From: Ectobius pallidus | Lineage: Eukaryota > Arthropoda > Insecta > Blattodea > Ectobiidae | NCBI GenBank assembly: GCA_964059195.1 | Contig: CAXKWD010000009.1 | Location: 86,401,432 to 86,465,431 of the forward strand | DNA: 64,000 nucleotides | Reading direction: 5' to 3' | In this document: positions 10,741 through 20,599 of the stretch, in pieces | How the letters are laid out: each line of letters starts with the position of its first letter | Position numbering within the stretch: position 1 is the stretch's first letter | Made by a program: the position numbers and the translations under genes | Notes under the pieces: model-generated | What the model was told of the DNA's origin: nothing | Database searches by the model: none | The model's input: the letters and a program-made list of their open reading frames with translations, nothing else

Positions 10741-12793
10741 GCTAGAGTAGAGTAGAGTAGAGTAGAGTGTTTATTTTGTACATGGCCATACATAATATGG
10801 ATATACACGTCAAAGTGAAAAAACATCACAAAAAATACACTTACAAACAATCGTTCATAAATTCAGGAACTGAATAATAACATTTTTTTAGTAATAACTT
10901 TTTCATATATATTTTAAAACAATTGTAAGACATGACTTTAACTTCATGCGGTAATTTATTAAAAAATGTTATACCTGCATGAGCTGGCGATTTTTCAAAT
11001 TTCGCCAGTCGGTGACTTAAAGTTGAGGTTGAATGACAATTCCTAGTCTCATATGAATGATAATGAGATTGTTTATAAAAATTATGTTCGTGTAATTTAA
11101 ACAAAGTCAGACATTTAAAAATATATATACATGGAAATGATAAAATTTTGTACTTAATAAAATAATCTTTACAAGACACTCTACTATTAAGATTAAAAAT
11201 TGTTCTCAAAACTCTCTTCTGTGCAATAAAAATCCTATTGAAGTTAGCATTATTGCCCCATAAGAACACACCATAATTTAAATAAGAAAAAACTAATGCA
11301 TAGTACACATCTATCAGGGGTTTACTATGAAATATGTCTCTCAATCTCAGAATAGCAAAATTAGCATTATTGATTTTATTAATGACAAAATCAGAGTGAT
11401 CATTAAAATTTAATAAATTATCAATATTTATGCCTAGAAATTTTGAATTCTTTTGATCATTAATAATTGAGGAATTGAAGATGAAGCTAAAATCAGTGTT
11501 GTTACTTTTGTTAAAAAACTTCAGGCAGACAGTTTTATCAGTATTTAATAAAAATTTGTTTCTTTGACACCAATAATTGAGTTGTGAAGCAGCCAACTGA
11601 GTCATAATAGTAAGATTTTGTAAATCAGGATCATTGATAATGATAGATGTGTCATCAGCATACATTAAAACCTTACCAACTGTAATAAAATTTGGTAAGT
11701 CATTAATATATAAAATAAAGATCAGAGGGCCCAGGACAGAACCCTGAGGTACACCTCGGGTAATACTAAACATATCTGATATTACATCCTTAATTTTAAC
11801 ACAAATCTTGCGATTGGTAAAGTAAGATTCAATAAAATTTAAAAATTCACCTCTAAAGCCAAGAGCTTCAAGTTTGTTAATTACAAATTTTATATCCAGG
11901 CAATCAAAAGCTTTGGATAAATCGAATAAAAGACCAATAGTTTGGTTTCCTTCATCTAGATGCCTATAAACTGAATTAAAGAAGGCAAAAAGTGCAGACT
12001 CCGTGGATCTTCCAGATACAAATCCATGTTGAGCTGAGTTTAGTAGATTATGTTTCGAAATAAATTTTACCATTCTGTTGTAAATAAGACGCTCAATAAC
12101 TTTTGAAATAGTATTTAAAATTGAGATAGGCCTATAATTAGTTACTGACTTAGCATCACCTTTTTTGTAAACTGGTATAATGAGGGCAATTTTTAATATA
12201 CTTGGGAAGATTCCCTTAAAAACACACTGGTTAATCAAATAAGACAGTGGTTCAGCTATGATGTCAACAATACTTTTTAATATTTTGATAGAAATTCCAT
12301 CCAAACCAGTGCTGTTAGATATCTTCATACTATTAATAATATTAATGACTTCGTTAGTTTCAACAGTATCATAACAAAAGCTATAAGAATTATATGGTGC
12401 AGTTGTACAAGAAGATAAATTGTTACCAAAGTGGGACTGAACAGCAAGATCAACATGCGTAGAGAAATAATTACCAAAAGTATTGGCAATATCAATGTTA
12501 TCAGTAAGATTTATACCGTTGTTGCATAAGACAACATTGCTTGGAGGTTTGCTTCTGTCTAGTTGCTTATTTACAATATTCCAGATTTGTTTTGGTTTAT
12601 TTTTAGATTTAGCTATGACATCATTAAAATACTCACGTTTTGAGTCATGTATAAACTTCCTGTATGATCTCTTTTTATTTTTATAGTATTGCTGAAGAGT
12701 TATATCATTGTTAAATTGAATTGATAACTTATATAGGTCACGGACGGAAGAGTCTATTGCCGAAAAAGAGGGGAATGACATTTCTGAATTCAT
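10741..12793 (-). mobile_element. LINE (CR1/Jockey-like), 5'-truncated, with pentamer 3' tail
   Basis: Comprises the intact reverse transcriptase frame 10841-12793, about 70 bp of 3' sequence and a tail of CTACT units on the minus strand (AGTAG units at 10743-10768). A short tandem tail instead of poly(A) is common for CR1-, I- and RTE-related LINEs. No endonuclease or gag-like frame lies upstream, and a stop codon lies just upstream of the start. The copy is therefore either 5'-truncated or derived from a form lacking that region. No target duplication was identified. Confidence 0.8.
10841..12793 (-). CDS. Non-LTR retrotransposon reverse transcriptase, 650 aa
   Basis: RNA-dependent DNA polymerase that would copy LINE RNA at a nicked chromosomal target. 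The domains are in RT order. Residues 1-150 form an N-terminal linker. At 199-241 lies the fingers segment with LIIPVYKKGDAKSVTNYRPI. At 287-300 is LFDLSKAFD with catalytic D291. At 345-367 is TRGVPQGSVLGPLIF. At 377-385 is MYADDTSII with catalytic D380 and D381. At 451-457 is KFLGINI, followed by thumb and C-terminal blocks LVFSYLNYGVFLWG, YETRNC and ITFFNKLPHEVK. All three catalytic aspartates are present and there is no frameshift over 1,950 bp, so this is a young copy. No apurinic-type endonuclease domain is encoded, although full-length relatives normally have one upstream; the first Met is probably internal to the ancestral ORF2. Related decayed segments lie at 32990-34010, 37740-38351 and 38800-39150. 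CR1/Jockey grouping is inferred; the RT identity is near certain. Confidence 0.95.
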   Translation of the reverse strand: MNSEMSFPSFSAIDSSVRDLYKLSIQFNNDITLQQYYKNKKRSYRKFIHDSKREYFNDVIAKSKNKPKQIWNIVNKQLDRSKPPSNVVLCNNGINLTDNIDIANTFGNYFSTHVDLAVQSHFGNNLSSCTTAPYNSYSFCYDTVETNEVINIINSMKISNSTGLDGISIKILKSIVDIIAEPLSYLINQCVFKGIFPSILKIALIIPVYKKGDAKSVTNYRPISILNTISKVIERLIYNRMVKFISKHNLLNSAQHGFVSGRSTESALFAFFNSVYRHLDEGNQTIGLLFDLSKAFDCLDIKFVINKLEALGFRGEFLNFIESYFTNRKICVKIKDVISDMFSITRGVPQGSVLGPLIFILYINDLPNFITVGKVLMYADDTSIIINDPDLQNLTIMTQLAASQLNYWCQRNKFLLNTDKTVCLKFFNKSNNTDFSFIFNSSIINDQKNSKFLGINIDNLLNFNDHSDFVINKINNANFAILRLRDIFHSKPLIDVYYALVFSYLNYGVFLWGNNANFNRIFIAQKRVLRTIFNLNSRVSCKDYFIKYKILSFPCIYIFKCLTLFKLHEHNFYKQSHYHSYETRNCHSTSTLSHRLAKFEKSPAHAGITFFNKLPHEVKVMSYNCFKIYMKKLLLKKCYYSVPEFMNDCL

Positions 12794-12964
12794 CCCTCAC
12801 CTCCCCTTCGCAAACATATAAAGAAAAGAGGACGTGTCTTTATAACTTTTGCGATAAAGAAATTCGATAAAATTTACTGAATCGGATCTGAGATTGGCTG
12901 ATTTAAGATTCATATGTTATTGGTCTAATTTGAAAAAAAATAAAAAATAAAAAAATAAGAACTA

Positions 12965-13129
12965 AACCAGGCCTGTCATATAATATTCCCAAGGTGTGAA
13001 GTCATCTTCCTACTTCCCCTCCCTTCGTGACCTCCAAAGCGTAGCGTCTGGTTCAGTTGGAATTGGTCACGAAGGGAGGGAAGTAGAGGACTTCACACCT
13101 TAGGAGTACTGTTCTACAAGCCTGAGCTA
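12965..13129. mobile_element. Foldback element, arms about 65 bp
   Basis: Near-perfect inner arms 12991-13032 and 13064-13101 (AAGGTGTGAAGTC and GACTTCACACCTT reversed, plus CCCTCCCTTCGTGACC). They extend outward with lower identity to about 12965 and 13129, around a 31-bp loop. The GC-richer arms contrast with the flanks. No coding capacity, and no clear target duplication. Confidence 0.7.
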
Positions 13130-13969
13130 AACAATCCTCATAACCATGGGCCTATGTATGAGGGAAACCATTTCTATGCCCTTATACTTTAGTTCCGAGA
13201 TGTAAGTAATAAAGAAATCAATGAAAATTTTCGATATTGTTAGGATACTCGGGTATCCAAATTAAACAAAATACCTTAGTAAGAAAGCATCGAATTTTCT
13301 ATATAAGATTATCATAAGAACTGTTGACACTGTATGCCCAATGTGTATGCAACGCGTCATTCAAAGGGATATGAAAATAGACCCTCGTTTTGGACATCCC
13401 TGCAAAAACGAATAGTAGGCCAATGTTACATAATTTAAAAACATAGCTTTTTCTGGCAAAATAGGGTTCATAAAGATTTGGAGATACAATAAATAAATAA
13501 ATATAGAAACATAGTACACTACTAAACAATCTGGATATCCTAAAAATATACTGAAAAAAGGTTAAAAGGGGCGGAAGTTGTGTTGTAAAAATAGACTTCT
13601 CTCTACATCAGCGAGGAGACATGAAAATACAGCGATGACAGAGGCGATACACCTGTCAAGGAAATAAACAGCGAATCCACTGCCACCTCCTTGGGAATGA
13701 GAGATACCTCATAAAATTGGAAACGTACAGCTTACATACGAGATAACATCACCGAATCGATCACTTTACCTTTCCCCATAAACATGCCATTGTCTCACCT
13801 TGTAAGACCCTATTCGCTGAGTCCTACTTTTCCCATGCACACGCAAGCTCACACACACACACACACACACTTTAGCTGATGGGGATTTTTGATAGTAATA
13901 CTTCATGCAGTAAATTAAAACAATTTTATTATGGTTACAGCACCTTAATACTGATCAGGAAGAACATAG
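13130..13969. other. No gene seen
   Basis: No recognisable coding frame. Contains the (CA)n tract at 13850-13870. The frame at 13299-13529 (-) has no family signature. Confidence 0.45.
13850..13870. repeat. (CA)n microsatellite
   Basis: About ten CA units. Confidence 0.95.
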
Positions 13970-14300
13970 CCTGAGAGTGTTCGAAAACAGCGTGCTTAGA
14001 AAAATATTTGGGCCCAAAAGGGATGAAAATGGGGACTGGAGAAAATTGCATAACGACGAGCTTCATGACCTGTACGCTTCACCGGATATAGTAAGGGTAA
14101 TTAAATCGCGAAGGATGAAATGGGCTGGACATGTTGCACGCATGGGAGAGGAAAGACATATCTCTAAAGTACTGACTGGGAGACCCGAAGGAAAAGACCA
14201 CGTGGAAGACCTAGCTGTGAACCTTCGGGTTCCATAAAATAGATAATATTCCTTTAGCTTGCTGAGGAGTTGTCTACTGCCATTGAGTAAGTAAGTAATA
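13970..14300 (+). pseudogene. RTE-like LINE C-terminal end with (TAAG)n tail
   Basis: Plus frame 13977-14237 reads FENSVLRKIFGPKRDENGD, then WRKLHNDELHDLY, RVIKSRRMKWAGHVARMGEE and VLTGRPEGK, ending NLRVP. This is the C-terminal block of an RTE-type LINE reverse transcriptase, the same family as the minus-strand remnant at 5508-7335. Part of the final 'RPRRRWED' segment is deleted here but survives at 41735-41915. The stop is followed by about 50 bp and a tail of TAAG units (about 14285-14297), matching the 3' end at 5508. The catalytic RT domain is absent, so this is a 5'-truncated copy. Confidence 0.85.
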
Positions 14301-14975
14301 TAAGCTTACATATATAAATAATACCGTTGCTGTTGTCATTCATAATCGGTCAATCCTTCATTGGCAGCGTGCAGAATCCACGGTTATATCAGAAAGTTTA
14401 TTGTTATTGTTGTTGGATCTCAGTCCAATTGTTTTTCTGCCACTGTATGTCGATTCTCTTAACAACAAACCAATTTACTTGAGGTCAGAAACTGTTCAAT
14501 TAAGGTCAATTTGTCCGATTAAAATGAAACACGCCACTGAACACTACACTTTCGCGATTGAAAGTTATTTAAAAATCGGGCCATTGGAAGAGTAGGCCTA
14601 TATCCTTACGATGTTAACATGAAATCCTCATCGCTTATTTAAAAAATTGCAGTATGTTCGTCGACGAAACATTATGAGAAAGGTGCAAGCTACACAGGTT
14701 ACTTGAATCGGTAAAGTTGAGTTGCGGCCCTTACGAATTGCGGCCCAGCATATTGAGAAGGAAGTATTTGCAGCAAGGCAATTAGGCGTCGACCAGCCTA
14801 TTAACGTTACCTAAGAGACGCCGCTGGGAGGATAACTGAGTAGTCTTAAAAAAATTATCAAAATAACAAAATCACATTTATATATTTTGTATTTTAACCC
14901 TAGCACTAGCATACTATGTTAAAATTAGGCTTTTATGCAAGGTAATAGTAATAATAGTAATAGTAATAATAATAA
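14301..14975. other. No gene seen
   Basis: No recognisable element or coding frame. The frame at 14401-14595 (+) has no family signature. Confidence 0.45.
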
Positions 14976-15436
14976 TAATTCTTTCTTTCTTTCTTCTTCG
15001 TAGTTTTACCTCTCCCTATTCAGGATTTAAGCGACCAAAGCCGCCCGGGCCTTACAGGGCCGCGACCTGTCGGGAGAGGGATTACCTTTGGATCACATAC
15101 ATACTTTTTTGACCAGACAAGGACATGGAGGGCCTCCCCGGATGAGTGATCAGCCCAATGCCGGAGCCACCTCCGAGACAACACGAACATATAGGACGAT
15201 ACACACCATTCACACACACACTCACTCAGAACAAGGCAAGGATGAGGATGAAGATGATAATGACGGCCAGATGATATCCGGGGACCACAAGGGTCTAAAG
15301 TTACCTGACATTTGTCTCACAGGTGAGGGAAAACCCCGGAAAAAACCTCACCTAGGTAACTTGTCCCGACCAGGAATCGAACCCGGGCCCGCTGCGTGAG
15401 AGGATTGAACGCATCCCCTGAGCCACAGCGGTGGAC
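14976..15436 (-). mobile_element. SINE-A, near full length, tRNA-derived
   Basis: Read on the minus strand, the head (15436 downward) contains an A-box-like TGGCTCAGGGGATGC and the B box GGGTTCGATTCCTGG, so RNA polymerase III transcription from a tRNA-like promoter is inferred. The body contains a CACAAGGGTCT-like block, a GATGATAATGACGGCC block on the plus strand and ACCTCTCCCTATTCAGG near the 3' end. The tail is a run of GAAA units (14981-14997). (TAA)n lies on both sides, so the SINE sits in, or duplicated, a microsatellite. Related copies: 997-1086 and 24006-24565. Confidence 0.85.
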
Positions 15437-15540
<104 letters not shown>

Positions 15541-15594
15541 CAAAATGGCGTAATATTAAATTATTTATTAATTATACAATTGACGTTTGACAGC

Positions 15595-15845
15595 CTGCAT
15601 GGTCTCGTGGTTAGCGTGGCTGGCTACAGATTCGCAGGCCCGGATTAGATCGGATATTTCTGAGGTAGTGAGGTCTGATTAAAACTGAGAAGTTAATTGA
15701 CAGAGAACGGAAACCACCATTAACGACCGTGGGTATCGGCATGCTGACCACATTACCCAGAATCCTGCAATCTGCCCATGACGCAGCGGTCGGGTGTTAA
15801 GCCTAGTCCCTTTAGGGATGTATCGCCACGCAGGTTAGTTTTATT
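15595..15845 (+). mobile_element. SINE-C, near full length
   Basis: The head contains the A-box-like GTCTCGTGGTTAGCGTGGC and a degraded B box around GCAGGCCCGGATTAGATCG. The 3' part (GATGTATCGCC and CATGACGCAGCGGTCGGGTG) and the TTAGTTTTATTTAA tail are shared with 10533-10632 and 25565-25860. tRNA-derived SINE by structure. Confidence 0.75.
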
Positions 15846-15982
15846 TAACTTTTCTGTTTGGACCGTTTTTACTAACCAAATTTAATCGCCAGTCGCCTAA
15901 TCGCTTGATTATTTTTGTTCTAAAAAATAGCCAAGAATGCGAAAAATGGCCACATCCTGCAACCCTGTTTTCTTGTAACTTA

Positions 15983-16442
15983 CTGGTGGGGGGGGGGGGG
16001 GGAAGCGGACCGACTCTTGTAGCTGATTACCAGTGTCCATGCGTATTCCTTAGACCTGTGTACAGTAGTTGGACAACAGCCACGCAGCTGGTTACTGCTT
16101 TCGTCTAAATTGAATAGCTCAGGTGCTTGGGGCCCATGACTTTCATACGAAAGGTCGCAAGTTCGATTCCCGTGACTGTCGGTTTTTTCAAAGTATATAA
16201 TAGAAATATTAATTGTCACACACACCGCAATGTTTAACTACTTAATTAACGGATTATTCCCAGAAAATGAATTTTACTAGCTTATTTTCTAATGGGTTTC
16301 GAAATGGGCTAAGTCAACAGTCGACACTAGAACAAATTTCAATACATTCCCTGCTATCCTGTGAATGCCGCTAGGCATGCGCAGTGGCTCATATCGGCAA
16401 CTTAGATATTTTAGTCGGTCCGCTTTTTTTCTCCCCTACCTG
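15983..16442. mobile_element. TA-flanked inverted-repeat element (about 460 bp)
   Basis: Left end CTGGTGGGG then a G run and GAAGCGGACCGACT. Right end, read inward, CAGGTAGGGGAG, an A run and AGCGGACCGACTA. TIRs are about 30 bp and TA lies outside each end (15981-15982 and 16443-16444). There is no transposase. The left TIR contains an expanded G15 run (15988-16002). A SINE-like segment (16105-16225) lies inside. Confidence 0.65.
16105..16225 (+). mobile_element. tRNA-like SINE segment
   Basis: A-box-like TAGCTCAGGTGCTTGG and B box GGTCGCAAGTTCGATTCCC, 45 bp apart, followed by an AT-rich body. No intact cloverleaf with acceptor pairing could be drawn, so this is a tRNA-derived repeat rather than a tRNA gene. 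Confidence 0.6.
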
Positions 16443-17140
16443 TACATAGCCTGAGCAGATTTTCTGTGGATTATTATGTGGAAGGTGTAACAACTTCTGT
16501 TAACAAACGGAGTAGAATGCAAAGATTGTTATTCAACAATGGATTAGGCTTGTTTAATGGAGAAGAATAATCCATCACTGTAAGCACTGCGGGTCAACAT
16601 CCAGCAAAATGTATGAATTATTTATATGGTATTGTCACCTCTTAGTCCAGGAAGAGTTTAAGAATTCAAATGTATTTTTTTTTTTAGAATATCCAAACAG
16701 CTGTGTGCAAGATCCCCTTTGACACAGGAGTTATTGAAATGATAAGATTAAGACTCATACGCATACACAAGAAGACACATGAGAGGCTTGGCCATTAATT
16801 AAACACGGAGATAATAAATTCATCTGAGAGCAATTCCGGGTCGACTTAATCCCCAGCTCGCATGCCCTGCAGCACGGTGGTATAATGGAGTTCGTGAGTC
16901 GCGGTCCCTTCTTCCATTCGGGTCGTGCTTGCTGTATTCTAAATCCCATACATCACCTCCATCCATTGCGTAACCAGCCTCTGAGCGTTGCTTACAAATT
17001 ACATTACTTTAAATAATAATATTATTATGTTTGGCTCCCTTCACATCATAACACTTTCCACGGTGCTCTTTCTTCTTAGAATGGCGTGGACAAGCGGAAA
17101 TTTACGCTGAAGTATTCTGAACAGAACAGAATTTCTTGTT
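16443..17140. other. No gene seen
   Basis: No recognisable family. The minus frame 16755-16949 lacks any known motif. Confidence 0.45.
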
Positions 17141-17145
17141 TCCTC

Positions 17146-17179
<34 letters not shown>

Positions 17180-17232
17180 TTCATTATTATTATTTATTAT
17201 TATTATTATTATTAATATGTTACTATTATTGT
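17141..17232. repeat. (TTA)n microsatellite, imperfect
   Basis: Runs of ATT/TTA with a TTTTCA interruption, then TTG units; produces spurious Leu/Ile-rich frames. Confidence 0.95.
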
Positions 17233-18335
17233 TGTTGTTGATGGATATAATCCAAGTTTTGAATAGCTGTCTTGTTATACGGATAGGCTACAGCCTGCCA
17301 TTAAATAAAAAAAGAAAATTTTGAATAATATGCAAAAGTAAATTAAAATATTAACATATTTGACAAAATATGATGAATGCAAAAAATAAAATAAACTAAG
17401 AAAGAAAGAAAAAGAGAATGCAATATTAAGGAAATAGGACAGTCGGCCAAATTAGAATTAATTTATTTAATCAGTGAATGTTAAATCTAAGAGAAACAAA
17501 GTGACATGCTATAGAAACATGTTTAGGCGTTTCTTATAGTAGCAAAACAATTTTTCATAGGTAAACCTATATCCCCTATACATTCTGTATGTATGTATTA
17601 ATATTGATTTCTTTTTCTTACAGGTGAGTTGATCATTTCTTTCTTCCACAACTTAAGAAGAATTATTGTAGGTAAATATAACAATACCTTCTATAGAAAG
17701 TATATTGAGAAGGTAAGAAATGATGAAATAAGTACGAATTTGGATTAGATAGATTTCCATTATCTCCCACGCCCCAAAAATATATTTTTTAAATTCACTC
17801 TCCGTCTCTAAATGACAGAAACCTGTCATTTTAGCAAGGATTTCTTGGTCGTCAAAAACGTATCTAGTTTTCTACTAGGGGCAGTTTTGACAGGAATCAC
17901 CTTGAACTTCGTTTTGATGGCTAAATAATCTAACGGTTGAACTAAGAAAGGAATATAAACGATCGTAGGATGTAGAATATGGAAATACCATCATTAAAGT
18001 CGAGCTATTGAATGGACTGAGCATTTCTAAGAGAATGTTTTGAGATCACAGTGATAGAACTAGAACTAGATGAAGACAGCTCAGGCGGGACGGAGAATTA
18101 TAAATCACAGCTACCAATTATAGCTATGAGCGTATTCTGGCGGTGGGGACAGATCTGGATCGATATCGGCAATTAATTATGTACACAAGTATGCTGACTG
18201 GGATAATGAACACAATCGTTTCTCATAACTTACGCGACCATCCATTATCGTTTATTGTCCCATTTAACTTCTATCCCATCAAGCACGTTTAACGTTTTTC
18301 TAGGACTGTAAGCCGCCCATAACAAACTTCCAAAT
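17233..18335. other. No gene seen
   Basis: AT-rich, no recognisable frame. A short palindrome ATGACAGAAACCTGTCAT lies near 17812. Confidence 0.45.
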
Positions 18336-18343
18336 ATTCTTAT

Positions 18344-18752
18344 TAGGGATGGGTCCTCGATACTTTCGATACCTCGATACTCTCGATACTTGCATGGTAT
18401 CGGCATCGAACGATACTTCAGAAAACTCGCTCGATACTTTTGTAACCTTGCAATTCTGAAATTAAGTGAGAATGCTAGTATTTTTTAACAAAAACTTGTA
18501 AGTGGACTGTTTCAAAAACTAACTAGTTTTAATGTAGAGTTTAAAAATAATGATTGGCTACTGATGATATTAAATTTTGTCTCATTAAATATGCAGACTT
18601 AATTAATTTAGTTCCTATTACACAGTTCCCTCAAGTTTTAATTTTTAATGTACCTATTTATTGAAACTGGAAATGTTGACGGTATCGAGTATCGAGGAAA
18701 AATCATGTATCGGTATCGAGTATCGAGAAAATCTGGTATCGACCCATCCCTA
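18344..18752. mobile_element. hAT-type MITE, 409 bp, exact 8-bp TSD
   Basis: Flanked by exact ATTCTTAT (18336-18343 and 18753-18760). TIRs are TAGGGATGGGTC and its complement. Subterminal regions on both sides are packed with TCGATAC/GTATCGA words, the usual pattern of transposase-binding repeats in hAT elements. No transposase is encoded. The open frames on both strands here (18638-19030 minus, 18648-18902 plus) are by-products of the repeats. Confidence 0.93.
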
Positions 18753-19057
18753 ATTCTTATATATGATAATTGTGTAAATGTGCTGGAGTTGTCTGGAGGA
18801 TCGCTCAGTTTTTTTGGCAATAAAATTAGACAAATTGTACATAACGAATATATATATATAACTTTGCTCCTTTTGGAAAATTTTATAGAAGGTTTGAAAT
18901 AATCTTTCCTTTTGCTCATATCACGGACCAGTATTTCGCATACAAATTCTGATTTGCGAACTTTAACTTGACCTGAATTTCTAAAATTATGCAATAAAAC
19001 AATAGATTTGCGAGTTATTAAAAAATGCATGTTAGATACCGTTGAGCTCGGTCAATA

Positions 19058-19376
19058 AAATAAAACAGACATAATACCAGCTTATCAACAATATTTTATT
19101 TTATAATTCGCCTTGGCCTTTCGGCGTATTTCCGCCATCTTCAACAAATACACAACGAAGAGGCCACAGAAGACGATTCTTTGATTGTGTTTTTATAGAG
19201 CTTTTATAAATTTTATTTTATTTAATAAATGTGACAAAATGCAGTTTTGGTTTTAATTACTGAGACATCCAAACCAGCAAAAAAGTTGCCCTGAAGATGG
19301 CGGAAATACGCCGAAAGGCCTAGGCAAATTATAAAATAAAATATTGTTGAGTAGCTGGTATTACGTCTATTTTATA
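19058..19376. mobile_element. Foldback element with about 80-bp arms
   Basis: Arms 19058-19145 and 19292-19376 are inverted copies: 'GTAATACCAGC', 'AACAATATTTTATTTTATAA', and 'GGCCTTTCGGCGTATTTCCG' followed by CCATCTTCA. The spacer is about 145 bp and non-coding. The arms carry the hammerhead-like core described at 19286-19327. Inverted terminal copies with such motifs are known for Penelope-like retroelements, but no reverse transcriptase is present here, so class membership is a suggestion. Confidence 0.6.
19286..19327 (+). ncRNA. Candidate hammerhead-ribozyme-like motif
   Basis: Order seen: TTGCC (19286-19290), CTGAAGA (19291-19297), an unpaired T, GGCG-loop-CGCC (19299-19312), GAAA (19313-19316), GGCC, TA, then GGCAA (19323-19327). 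TTGCC pairs with GGCAA (stem I), GGCG with CGCC (stem II). A-GGCC-T would be a minimal palindromic stem III that pairs only between two molecules. CUGANGA and GAAA are the conserved core words. The extra U before stem II and the loopless stem III are reasons for doubt. The inverted copy in the left arm has lost the CUGA and UA positions. Confidence 0.4.
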
Positions 19377-19654
19377 TTAATGGCTTTACGAATTAAGATT
19401 ACTTACAATTGCAATGTACCTACAATTTACATACAATGTATTTAACTAAAGCTGAATACTTACAGTATAAAAAGTATATTCAATTACAGTGTTTTGCAGA
19501 TGACAAGCCGTTTCTTCCTTCTCCTGCTTAGATACGCGGTACAATCAGAGACGGCGAGACGGAGGGAAGACCCTTACTGATAGCGGCACCTCATTAGCTC
19601 GTACACGTGATTGGCGGTGAAGGAATTGGCTTCTCATTTGAAAAATACTGTATA

Positions 19655-20270
19655 GTAGGGTACCTTATGTAAGAAAATCACATCCCGTGGGCTCCTTCGT
19701 GAAGAAAGCAACACACCTATATTTTCAGTTTCTATGAAGTCTAAGGATACCCGAACCACTTGATGCTACTCTGGGGGTCGCGTCTGAGTCGCGTGATGAC
19801 GTCATCAAAATGGCGGACATCGCGTTTCACAGAAATGGCCATAAAGTGGAAACTATTTGAGATAGAGACTTGCGAAAAACGCTTTTGAAATCACAATAAA
19901 ATGCTCTACATTATTGTTTCTTACACGTATGGAGCTAAGACGGCATATTCTACCGAAAAAATTACACTTTTTGTTGGAAAATTGAAAAAAATTGTCCTAT
20001 AGAATGTGTTCTCTTGAAATTTCAATAGAAGATGATGCCGTGCCATAAATTACATGCAAACAAATTTTTTTAAGAGTTTAATAATGATTCTATTCCCGTT
20101 TACCAGAAGTTTCCAATGTCAATAGTTTTAATTCTGTGATAGTTTTTGTAAAACAAACAGCAATCTCCAAATTTCAATATGCTCTTTCCTGAAGAAGGGA
20201 ACACACCCAGATTTTCAGTTTCTATTAAGTCCAATAATGCCCAAATCACTTGATGCTAACTCTGGGGGTC
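19655..20270 (+). repeat. Left long terminal inverted repeat
   Basis: About 616 bp, matching 22205-22810 in reverse complement with few differences. Contains TGATGACGTCATCA near 19795 and an inner partial copy of the same module that begins near 20193. Confidence 0.93.
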
Positions 20271-20360
20271 GCGTCCGAGTCCCGTGATGACGTCATCAAA
20301 ATGGCGAACTTCAATGACGTGTTGTTTCACAGAAACGAATATAAACCGAAAACTATTTGT
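19697..20360 (+). repeat. Two about 165-bp sub-repeats at the left end of the long-TIR element
   Basis: 19697-19860 and 20193-20360 share, in order: GAAGAA.G.AACACACC, ATTTTCAGTTTCTAT, CACTTGATGCTA, CTCTGGGGGTCGCGTC, GTGATGACGTCATCAAAATGG, TTTCACAGAAA and AACTATTTG. The first is inside the TIR; the second overlaps the TIR inner edge and continues into the internal region. Confidence 0.85.
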
Positions 20361-20599
20361 GATGGTTAGCCAGTTCAGGCTCATTTTAGACCATTTTAGG
20401 CTCAGAATAGGCTCAATTTTGTTCAGAAAGGAATTTGATATGAGATCTGGGCTTCATATTATTGCGTAATCGTGTCAATACTTCTCTGTGTTTGACTATT
20501 TATTAATGTATTAGGGAAGGGTTTGATAAAAAGGTAACAAAACACTGTCAAAATTGTTACTAAGAAGGGTGCGTTAAATTAACTTGTCGTCAAGCTTCG

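Noticed and set aside
15360..15436. Possible true tRNA gene (good A and B boxes)
   Set aside because: No paired acceptor stem or intact cloverleaf, and the sequence continues into a shared SINE body with a tail. The same applies to 16105, 25400, 28420, 31440, 40540, 50790, 52000, 56110 and 62440.
18638..19030. 130-residue minus-strand open frame
   Set aside because: It runs through the hAT MITE right end and its flank; the RY-rich stretch comes from TATCGA repeats, not a protein family.
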